From positions 186,001 to 250,000 of the forward strand of contig NW_026063257.1 in NCBI RefSeq assembly GCF_024362695.1: a stretch of 64,000 nucleotides of DNA, read 5' to 3'. The notes beneath the pieces are model-generated. The model was given only the letters and a program-made list of their open reading frames with translations, made no database searches and had not been told where the DNA came from. This document shows, in pieces, positions 53,232-63,170 of the stretch (position 1 is the stretch's first letter; each line of letters opens with the position of its first letter). The DNA comes from Pectinophora gossypiella (lineage: Eukaryota; Arthropoda; Insecta; Lepidoptera; Gelechiidae). A program made the position numbers and the translations under genes.

Positions 53232-53895
53232 TGATTTGAGACGAATAAACATTGCTTGAAACCAAGTTCAAGGTTACCTTGGACTCCGATAACGTATTGT
53301 TATGATGCATTTCTTTATTTTCTTTTGCTTATCGTTTATTAGTGAATCCTTTTGAAATAGTAATAAGACTAAAGAATATTGTTGATTAAAGAATTCATGT
53401 ATCAATGTGCTAAGAAGATATTGTATACATTTTATTATTGTTTGGTTACAAGAACATAGTTATAACATGTCTTAAAAATTGTTGAAGATAAACGAATTTC
53501 ACCAATGGACTTTAGCAAAGTAATCTGTGAAGTAAATTTTACTAAAGGAAGTTAGTGAATGTAGTTGCTTTCTGGTTTAACAGAATAAAATGACAAGTGC
53601 TCTTGGCTATTTGAATGACTAAATAATTCTACGGGAACAATAATACACGTGCTATAACCAAATTAAGGTAAACTGAAAGTTTTTTCTAATGTGTTCAAAT
53701 TATATTCTTCTAGTTAAAGCTGTAACATAAAATTAAAAAGAACAAAATAATAATCTTCAGTATCTCCGTAAATAATCACTAGATAAATGTGAAAAAAATT
53801 GACAAGGTGTATTCTAACTCAAAGAATCAGAATATCATAAAACATTAAAAAAACGATAAACGCGTTTGTCATTTTATTCTCCGGGGACGGCGACA
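53232..53895 (-). repeat. probable 3' LTR of gypsy-D
   Basis: On the minus strand it starts TGTCGCCGTCCCCGGAGAAT and ends CGTCTCAAATCA (about 664 bp, TG...CA). It lies downstream of gypsy-D pol. The 5' LTR is not present to confirm, so the limits rest on end motifs and on position. Confidence 0.5.
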
Positions 53896-53939
53896 TCTTA
53901 AATTAGCAACTTTTATAGCGTTTATGCACTCTTAACAAC

Positions 53940-54330
53940 CATTATTGTAACCTCTTACATATTTACAACAACGATTACTGTAACTTATATAAATTATTAT
54001 CTACAACAATCATTACTGTAGCCTCTACATATCTACACCAACGATTATCGTAGTTTAAACACATTCTTGTCTACAACCATCATTACTGTGGCCTCTACAT
54101 ATCCACACCAACGATTTCTGTAACACATAAACATTCTTCTCTACAACAATCATTACTGTGGCCTCTACATATCCACACCAACGATTACTGTAAAATCTGT
54201 CATTATCTAGAACAATTATCATTGTGACCTCTACATATTCACAACAATAATAACTCTAGCCTGTACTTTTTTTCATCGTGGCCTCTACATATCCACAACA
54301 AACAATATTGAAGCCCCTACATGTCTTCAA
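53940..54330 (-). repeat. about 70-bp tandem repeat, 6 units, after gypsy-D pol
   Basis: CCTCTACAT-type blocks start at about 53951, 54022, 54092, 54162, 54228 and 54282 (spacing 71, 70, 70, 66, 54). Consensus pieces are CATTACTGTGGCCTCTACAT and ACACCAACGATTACTGTAA. Non-coding. Confidence 0.85.
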
Positions 54331-54579
54331 TATAATAAATAATGTAATTAGTAAATAACAATTCAATTATTCACATTTTAATCATATATGTATATACAGT
54401 AAATTATCTCAAATGTAACTCGTACATGAATGATTGAACTTACTTATTATAATAACAAACAATTGAATAAAGTATACTTATTATACTATGTAATAATTCA
54501 GTATAGTTAATCATATATTAAATCTTTACACCTCACATGTTACAACCACACACAAGGACACAACTCAATCAAAACAGCT

Positions 54580-57500
54580 CTACTCGTCATCGTCATCACT
54601 AGTTTCCGAATCCTCATCAGCTCTATTGTACACCAGCCAACGGTGTATTTTGTCCACCGAAAAAATACCATTAAAACTTTTATTACCCTTACGAGATATC
54701 GGTGTATCCTCAACAACATACCTATCATTATCTAAAACTTCTTTAATGCGATATGGACCACGAAGTTTTGGAATTAATTTTCTACTTTTACCAGTAGAAG
54801 GAATCTCCCTTTCAACTCGCACTAGATCTCCAACTTTAAATCGTAACTGCTTTCTATTTTTATCATATTTTTGCTTTTGTTTATGTTGATTATTTTTTAT
54901 AATATGTTCGATAACTTCATTTCTAGTCTGTTCTAAATTTTCTACTGCATGTTCCGTATCACTCACTACCGTCAAACTGAGAGAAGAGTCCGTCGTTCCT
55001 ACTAGATTTATACCAAATAAAGTCTGAGCAGGTGTTTTACCAGTTCCTTTATTTATGGTATTGTTGAGGCCCCATTGAATTTCTGAAACACACTCATCCC
55101 AACGATTCTCAGGCTTATCATGGTTGGTTGCAGTAAGAGCGGTCAAAACAGTACGGTTATAGCGCTCTATCTGGCCATTAGCGCGAGGGGTAGCCACAGC
55201 ATTTACAATGTGCTTTATCGCCAAAGAACTTAAATAGTCTTCAAAACGTTTTGCTGTAAATGAAGTGCCTCTATCAGAAATTAATCTCTTAGGAACCCCA
55301 AACGTGTGAAAATAATGTTTCATGGCTTTTAGAGAGTGCACAGCTTTTGTACTCTTAACTGGAACCAACATGATATATTTCGTAAACGCATCAATTATCA
55401 ATAATAAATAAGTGTTCTTCTTCTTACTTCGCACAAACGGACCTAAGTGGTCGATGTGCAGAGTATGAAAAGGAGAGTCAACCTTTTCGATTGGATGCAA
55501 TTCACCAGCCTTTTTCCCTGCAGGAACCTTTGAATGGGCGCATTCCAAACAAGACTACATACTTTTTAACAAACGACCTCATTTTGGCAAACCAATAACT
55601 GCTTTTGATCTTCTCGTAGGTCTTTTCAAATCCAAAGTGGCCAATCTGATCGTGATTGGCTTGGAGTATCTGCCACCTAACTCCCTTCGGTACAACCCAG
55701 CGATCTCCAGCATCTGTTTTCCTGTACAATAATCCTTTCTTCAGTAAAAAATTCTTCTTAATGTCAATAATAATTTCAGTATCTTTGTCATTAATTATAC
55801 CAATTATTCTTTGTAACTCGGGATTGTTTTGTACCGTAGATATCCAGTTAGTGTTGATTAGCCTTACTTGCACATCCTCACCTTCAGCAACAAAAGAGGT
55901 CGGAGACGGGTTCCTGCTAAGAGCATCTACGTGTGACATGGCTATTCCCGGCTTATAAATAACTTTACAGTCATATTCTTGTATGACGTTCCACCATCGC
56001 GCGACTCTAGGCAACATGTCTTTCTTTTCAAAAGTTGCACGAAGGGAATTACAATCTGTCACTATTGTAAACGGAATACCCAACAAATACACTCTGAAAC
56101 GCTGCAGGGAAGTAACAACCGCTAATGTTTCTAAGTCGTATGACGTAAATCGAAATTCTTCCGGTGACGTTTGCCGACTATAATAAGCAACAGCAGTAAA
56201 AGAAGACCCTTCGTTAGGCCTTTGAAGAAGAATACCAGCAATGCCAGATTTTGATGCGTCAGTGTGTAACTGCGTCTCATAGGTTGGATTATAAAACGAC
56301 AATATCGGGCGCTTAGTCAACTCTTCTTTGAGTGTCGTAAATGCATTTTCCTCTACATCAGTCCATTGCCATTTAGAGTCCTTTTTAAGGAGTTGTGTCA
56401 GAGGTTTCGCAATGGCAGAGAATCCCCGGATGAACCGCCGAAAAAACTCGCCAAACCAACAAACTGCCTGACTTTATGCTGATCTGTTGGTCTCGGAAAG
56501 TTTTCCACGGCATCGATTTTTCTTTTACCCGGCCGAATTCCCTCCTCGCTCACCTCAAATCCTAAATATCCAATAGACGTCATGAGAAAATGACACTTAG
56601 ATAGATTGAGGGTTAAGCCTGCAGCACGAAACAAGTCTAACACTCTACGAATTTTCTCTAAGCCCTCCTCGACTGTTCTCGATGGTATGATTACATCATC
56701 CATGTAGGCAAAAGCTTCCTTAAACCTCGCATTACCAAGAATGTTATTAATCGCTTTCTGAAAGGTGGATGGAGCATTCACTAGTCCGAAGGGCATCCTA
56801 TTAAATTCATAATGCCCGTCTGGAGTTATGAAAGCCGTCAGGTGTTTCGAAGTACTCTTTAAAGGAATTTGGTAGTAACCGGATGCGAGGTCCAACGAAG
56901 TATAATATTTATACCCAGACAAATTATCTAACTGGTCATCTATCCTTGGGAGAGGATAATGTTCCTTCAGTGTTGTTTTATTCAGTGCTCTAAAATCGAC
57001 ACAGAGGCGATAGTCGCCTGTTTTTTTCTTCACGAGTATAATAGGTGAAGCATAATCCGACGACGAAGGTTCTATAATCCCAGATTCCTACAACTCCTGT
57101 ACCATGCCACGAACTACCTCTCTTTCAGGATGAGACAGGCGATAAGGCCTATAAACGACCGGGGTACTATCACTCAGTTTTATATCCATCTCAACTGAGG
57201 AAACGCATCCCAAGTCCCAACTCCTTGATCGAAAAAGCAAAGCAATCTCTATATTCATTAATCAAATCCGTAAGAGTCTGTAAATCTTTCACTTCAATGT
57301 TTTTATCTACATTGATTTTATCCTTTTCGATCGAGGAGATGGTATCACTATCCATACTGATATCTACTTTATTGACTTTACAAATCTCAACTTCATTTAA
57401 CGGCAATGCACGAATCAACAATGCGTCTTGTGGTAGGTTGAAACCCGAAGAATCCAGCCCTTTTATCACCATTTTCCCTTTTCCATCATCAAGACGAACT

Positions 57501-58276
57501 ACACACTGAATAATTTCGTACTGACATTCAGATCGCAAGCACAAACTGGGTTCTATGAACAGATCACCATCGTACTTAGGAATGGAATAAATACCTATCT
57601 CTGTTAGTCCACAAATCAGTTTGTGTTCGGAAACGTGTAGCAATATACTACTAGTAAAACAGTCTGTCTTTGACAAAATACTCAATTTGTCATTGGTTTT
57701 ATAAACCACGACATGTTCTTGTTCTGTGAATGTTTGTCCTAACAACAACGGTACTTGTAGCAGATGATCTGGGACAATCAACGCCTCCAAAGAAGCTGTA
57801 GCAGAATCTATTTCGACTTCCACTTCACATTTACCTACACAGTTTACTACAGAATCGCCAAAACCTCTCAAAACCGGAAGGTCATTCACCGACCAAGTCT
57901 TAACCAGACTCCTGGCTAAGGATTCACGCAACATAGTACACTGACTGCCAAAATCAACAAAACAATCTAGGACACAACCGTTAACTTTTGCAGATTTAAA
58001 ATATTTTGAATCGTTATCAGATTCCTGAGAGATTCGCAAAACTGTTTTATTACTACTCGTACTAGGTTCAGATTTCGAGGGACAATCACCAGTAACGTGA
58101 CCTACTCTGTGACAAGAATCGCACCTTTTGATCGGCTGTGTACACTTGAAGTATGGGTGACCTTCTTTACCACAGTTGTAACATTTAGATTTTGGTCTCG
58201 TATCAGAATGATTATTCGTTGTATAAACATTTTTGCGTTTGTTATCGGAAGTGTTGGATTGCGCATGGGGATTACT
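54580..58276 (-). pseudogene. gypsy-D pol (zinc knuckle to integrase), multiply broken
   Basis: Order from the right: two knuckles (CYNCGKEGHPYFKC, CDSCHRVGHVTGDC), protease (CFVDFGSQC, Phe in place of the usual Ser/Thr), RT (RLCVDFRALN, MPFGLVNAP, YMDD), RNase H (HTDASKSGIAG), integrase (HIDHLGPF, SDRGTSF, GQIERY) and a C-terminal GDLVRVEREIP domain. The lesions are a small duplication and frameshift at about 57215, an in-frame TAG at about 57090 (QEL*ESG), a frameshift at about 56440 after GLASFF, and a frameshift at about 55545 before LECAHSK. It is the same broad lineage as gypsy-B and the 8.1-9.8 kb fragment. Confidence 0.88.
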
Positions 58277-60245
58277 CCCAAGTAGCATTCGGGGTTCTAT
58301 ATAAGATGTCTAGTCGTTCACATGTACTCTACAAGCTGTGTATGTCAGCTGTATATGAGCTGTATAGCTTGCTATAATGCTTTTATTGAACCAGTTTGGG
58401 CACAAATTAGACAGCCTTAAGTTCACTATGGCTGTACATTAGAAGTATAATAGCATTATAATAGCAGTTTAAGTAGTAACATCGGACTTAAGGCTGACTT
58501 ACAGGCACTATATGGAACGCAGTGTGAACCATACAACGTACATGAGTGTAATAAAGAGTAATAAGTGGCTAAATACACAGCCTTCACAGTTAAAATCGGA
58601 CAAAAGTACTCCAGTAAGCTACCTTAAATTCACTTGTGTCCTAAATTATTTCCACATTTTAATATATTAGTTTGACAATTGTACGGAGTGCACGGATTCG
58701 GGGCAAACTAACTCCGGCGGATTATTATTATAATATAACACGCGATTAGTACCTGTTTTATATACCATAATCATGTTAATGCCATGGGAATGCAACTTTA
58801 TCGTGAAATGTATACATATTGACAACTAAAAATTTCACGCGCCTCTGTATTCATTTTGAAATATTTAAAACTGGCTGAGAGGAAAATTTACATTTTCAGT
58901 TTTTGATATTTTATTGGCATTATAATTATACTACGGTAATTAATTTTAACAGGAAACCAAAACTCATTCGCTCTATCTGCGTATTTTGTGATAAATCTGC
59001 ATTAATCTTGTAGATTTATTTGGTAAATATTTTAGGTTACGTAGAACAAAATGGTGGAAATGAAATACGGCTATGTGAACTGTTATAACTCCTATTTAAT
59101 GCGGTGAGCGTATATTAGGTTCACATGTGTTCTGTTAGAATGCTGTTATCTATATGAAGTCCCACATTTGTACCACTACAGCGCCAATGTCAATTAATTT
59201 ATTCTAATGTGAACTTATGTACAGCTTTAAGATGTAGTTCAGGACAATTGTGTATCTTTAATTCTTTCTTCAAATACTGAAATTTTAGAGATCCGCAATA
59301 AAAATTATTAATGGCCGTTAAATGCCCAGTTAAAAATGCCCAGTTACTTATAGTCAAGTATGAGTACCTAAAGTACAAATTTTGTAACAAACTAACAAAA
59401 ATCACCTTTTCGTGTGAGACACACAGTTGGCGTTAGAGTATTTACATTACAAAAACACTACTCTGTTCAAGGAGGTATTTAAAATAATGTAAACAAACTA
59501 GATAAACAGGGACAACATTATGCCCTGCGACAGAAAAGGACAGAAAATAATTTGTTTGCAATCACCATATCTGTATATTTTGAAGGGAACTTTCAGGTTC
59601 AGGCATAATATTTTCCTCTGCATCATGTACGGAACCACCAACAACGGTTGCAATGGCGCTTGGGAAAAAGTGTAATAGAATATCACATTCACATTCATGT
59701 TCAGCTTACAGCAAATAAGAGTAGTACTTGTGGACAAATAAACTGCTATTGATGTTAATGGACAACACATATGGTCTTTCTAACAGCCTAGAGTCCACAT
59801 GTGAATCATTTAAACACTTCTGTACAGATAGTAAAAAAAGGTTATTTTAAGTATCACAAACATGTCTTAATACAGCTACTGACTGTATAACAGTCTAAAA
59901 CAAGTACACATAACAGCCTTTGGCTTTATAAATGACCACAAGTGTTATATTAAAATGCTAGCTCTATAACATCGAACAAATAGGCCGTTAAACAGCGGTT
60001 GCCGTATCTCTACCCTCCTATAATGCTCTTAGTCAGAAAGCTGACTAAGGAATAGTTGTTAGAGTATTATAACACCCATAATCGTATAAAAGTATTACTC
60101 TACACTCCTATACGTCCCTTAGACAGGTATAGGTGTAATTAATTGCAATAATGCAGCTAATACATCACGAGTGAACTGTAGTAATGCTTTAAGTTCACCT
60201 TGGAACTAAATGTGTACTCTTAAATGGAACAAAATGCTACTTGGG
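58277..60245. mobile_element. 1969-bp inverted-repeat DNA element splitting gypsy-D
   Basis: The ends are CCCAAGTAGCATT (58277-58289) and its exact reverse complement AATGCTACTTGGG (60233-60245), flanked by CT on both sides. Removing the element and one CT restores the Gag-to-knuckle frame (DRSNPHAQ). There is no transposase ORF. The interior is AT-rich with scattered imperfect repeats such as GCTATAATGC and GCATTATA near both ends. The superfamily is not assigned. Confidence 0.8.
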
Positions 60246-60247
60246 CT

Positions 60248-61060
60248 CCTATCTGGTCTTTTGGTACTGTTTACTGTTCGGAGATATACTAATAATTTGT
60301 CAGATTCAGTGAACTGTGCTGCTTCTGCACTTGTTCTTACAGACCTATCCTCTATGCCAAACAAAATACAATCAATGGCTTCCTTGCCAGTTATATTGCA
60401 ACGGTTCAAAAGCACAGTCTTTTCATAAAAATATTGCTCTAATGAATCACCATAACGTGCCTTACAAGCCAACATTTCCGTCAACAATTGACCGTAATTT
60501 TCCTCACATGGAAACGCTAAACGTAATTTGTCTTGCCATTCAGCCCATGAAAGCATCAGACTAGGTAAACCTTGATACCACTGCTGCGCAAATCCCGTCA
60601 ATTTAGGTGTTGCGTAATGTATTGTTTGTTTCTCTGTCCAATTATAAAAACTTGCGCACTCATTTACTTTATTAATCCACATGTGAATGGTTTGGTTTCG
60701 TTTAGACGGATCAAATTCAGGAATGACATTCAAAGATGGGTATCGATCGTTAGTTGTATTAGTCTCCGCTTTCATGGTCTGTAATATTTCTTTAAAAACA
60801 GTAGCTAAAATCCCTGCATTCGAGTCTAAATTACTAATTTGAGGGTGTGAACTCACAGTCATTGTAGTTGCAGTGGCAGCATTGTTGTCCAGAGATGCAT
60901 CTTATTCTACTGGTGGGGTAATACAAGCACGAGACGCCTCTGGGTTTACGTCGCGCATTGCCGATTCACGTTCGCGTCTCTCTAAATCCTTATCCAACTG
61001 TCTACGACGAGACAATGATTTCTCACGACGCACAGTGTCGCGAGCCCATACAAAAGTTTA
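60248..61060 (-). pseudogene. gypsy-D gag
   Basis: The Gag core has IPEFDPSKRNQTIHMWINKV, HYATPKLTGFAQQWYQGL and LTEMLACKARYGDSLEQYFY. The N-terminus continues upstream to about 61060 as a charged helix (RRRQLDKDLERRERES) but is interrupted by an in-frame TAA at about 60905. The C-terminus runs into the inverted-repeat element at 60245. No 5' LTR is found to the right. Confidence 0.78.
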
Positions 61061-61169
61061 CGAAAAATATTTAGATAATAATTTTGCAACATGTTAAGGA
61101 TATTTAGTGTTTTAATAATAAAATAATATTAAAACAGGTTTTTGCGATGGAAGTTAGATAAAAAAATGC

Positions 61170-62147
61170 TATTTTTAGCCACTATTTTTTTTTTTAATAA
61201 TATGGTTCTAAATAATCGATAATATCTTCATCAATTTGTTTTTGCTGTATGTTACGCATTTTGTTACGAATAGATGTGATGCTTGCGTGAAAATTCTCGA
61301 GTCTTTATGTCTGCCTTCTAAAGCATCTTCAGAAAGTTGACCAATAGGCAACGGCAAAGATTAAATTACTTCAGCTCCATAAATGAGAACCTTATGTATG
61401 GACATAGCATGTAATACCAAGAATACAAACTCATGTATAGGGTTTTAGTGTTAGCAAGTCACTGTTTGAATTTTTCGAAATTGGTTTTCTTGCCACTTGA
61501 CAATATTCTGTTAATCATAGAAAACTTGACGATTAGATTTTTATCAACTCCTGTGATTTCAGAGTTTAGTTGTGGATGTCTAAAGAATATCCGAGCAGTA
61601 TTACAGTCATTTGTCGACCCATATTCGGGCTTAGACTTGTCAACGAGAAGACCTATTTTTTCTTTAAACTCATTTTGTATCCTTTTTTTATTATTTTAAA
61701 TGTTAATTCGGCAAATGTTAATTCACCGGGATCTCTGCCTTCTACTAAGTCTGCAACTCTCCGCTTCTAAAAAGCTAGATTTAGTTCGTTGAAGTCCTTG
61801 CATGGCCTTCCTCGTTTTGAACTATGAACCTGTGATGTGTCTATGGATTGTTTACTACGTAGGTAGCTAATATCGTCTTCTCTTAACTTAAAAGCATTGT
61901 TGAGAAAGGCACTATATTTTTTTCTTAATGTTATTTCACTTCTGTAAGATACTCTCCAATAATTAGCTACATTTAAACAAATAGTCACTGACTTTCGGAT
62001 ACTTGACTGAATATAGACAGGAGATTCTTCTAATTCGTAAACCTCCAAAACATACTTGAATAGTGGCGGAATTTTGCTTGTTGGGTCAGCTTGGAACCAC
62101 TTCTCAAATAATTCATTATTTAGTAGCTGGTGACCTATTGTAAACAA
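61170..62147 (-). pseudogene. internally deleted Transib-like transposase
   Basis: The N-terminal piece (62147-61767) has LFEKWFQADPTSKIPPLFKY, ANYWRVSYRSEITLRKKYSA and KRGRPCKDFNELNLAF. After an in-frame TAG at about 61767 it reads KRRVADLVEGRDP, then jumps to a C-terminal piece in other frames: STNDCNTARIFFRHPQL, ITGVDKNLIVKFSMINRIL and SWYYMLCPYIR. The central catalytic part is gone. I recognise both ends from Transib-type (RAG1-related) transposases by memory, so the family name is tentative. Confidence 0.5.
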
Positions 62148-62607
62148 AAGTTAATAAATCAAGAATGTGCAAACAAAAGCAGATCAAACTTTGTAAACAG
62201 TAAATATACACTATAGGCTATACAATATCAAAAAATTATCGACATGATTTGACATGATTTTTTTTAAATGCATCTCGAACCTAAAATTAATTCTTTTTTT
62301 GCCAAAACTAAGAAATGGTGAAATCTTACTCATTGCTTCCAAGAATTTTGCACTTTGATCACTTAGTAGATCAGTATAAACACCAATTAATAAAATAATA
62401 ACAATAAAACAATTGAACTCCAACTAATACCTCAACAAAACAACCACCGAACACAGTAGAAATTCGTTGAACAATTTTATGATACGTCAACATACCAATT
62501 AACGAAGCTATTTTTCTAAAGATTATAGAGGATACATCGATTAAAATATTAAACTTGTGTACTATGGATATTTGAGATAGTGTTACCATAATTAGAATAT
62601 CCATTTT
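62148..62607. other. AT-rich spacer
   Basis: Only short unsupported ORFs. Part may be intron or 3' UTR of the SR-rich gene to the right. Confidence 0.4.
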
Positions 62608-62811
62608 TTAAAAACGATAATTTTGATTTTTCGTAAAGGGACGCGACACTGTGCGACGCCTGGAGCGTTTGTGGCGTTTGGAATGCCTTCTCTTTTTCGA
62701 TTCATCACGATGTCTGCGCCGTGACTCGCGGACGGGTGATTCCGTGTCATTCTCCGAATCAGAGTCGTCTGAATCTCTCTTACGTTTACGAGAACTTCTT
62801 TCACGGCCCAT
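62608..62811 (-). CDS. small Arg/Ser-rich basic protein (67 codons), probable host gene or first exon
   Basis: ATG at 62811 (AGAAAAATGGGC) gives MGRERSSRKRKRDSDDSD, then a Ser/Asp/Glu patch and a run of Arg/His/Lys (RRRHRDESKKRRHSKRHKR) before a stop at 62608. The mix of RS/RD dipeptides resembles splicing-associated proteins. I cannot say whether 67 codons is the whole protein or whether a donor site lies before the stop. The region upstream is cut by an errantivirus LTR ending at 62919. Confidence 0.45.
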   Translation of the reverse strand: MGRERSSRKRKRDSDDSDSENDTESPVRESRRRHRDESKKRRHSKRHKRSRRRTVSRPFTKNQNYRF

Positions 62812-62918
62812 TTTTCTGGAATTATTGAAATTAACAAAAAGTAAATGCCCTTTAACCCGTAATTGTCGTAATTGTATGAACACGTAATTTGAAAAATCGC
62901 AACAACATTACAAAACCT

Positions 62919-63170
62919 AGTCAAGTTTCGGGAGCTAAGAAAATGTTTTTTAAAAACTAATTAAATTAAATGTAGAAAGAAAAGAACCGAACAGATTTAG
63001 ATGTCGTTTATTACTGATTCAAAAATACAGTCTTAAAACTAACGCTAGGCTTATCTTTCTGCAAGCGATGCATCCGCCACCCGTACTGCACATTCAGCCA
63101 GACAGACCACCCTGATATGCTGATGTGTCACAATCTTACGTTTACTATACGCTGTGGGGGATCCATAACT
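62919..63170 (-). repeat. 3' LTR of errantivirus 2
   Basis: On the minus strand it starts AGTTATGGATCC and ends CCCGAAACTTGACT, the same end as errantivirus 1. 252 bp. It is preceded by a GGGAGGGAGG polypurine tract and contains AATAAA-like signals at about 63010. The 5' LTR is outside the window. Confidence 0.85.

Noticed and set aside
62211..62604. Hydrophobic minus-strand ORFs that might encode a membrane protein
   Set aside because: Short, overlapping in two frames and AT-driven; no conserved motif.
61018..62660. Similarity of SRRTVSRAHTK (plus, 61.0 kb) to SRRRTVSRPFTK of the SR-rich ORF
   Set aside because: Based on a 17-bp match only, within chance expectation for a window this size; the 61.0-kb frame is antisense to gypsy-D gag.
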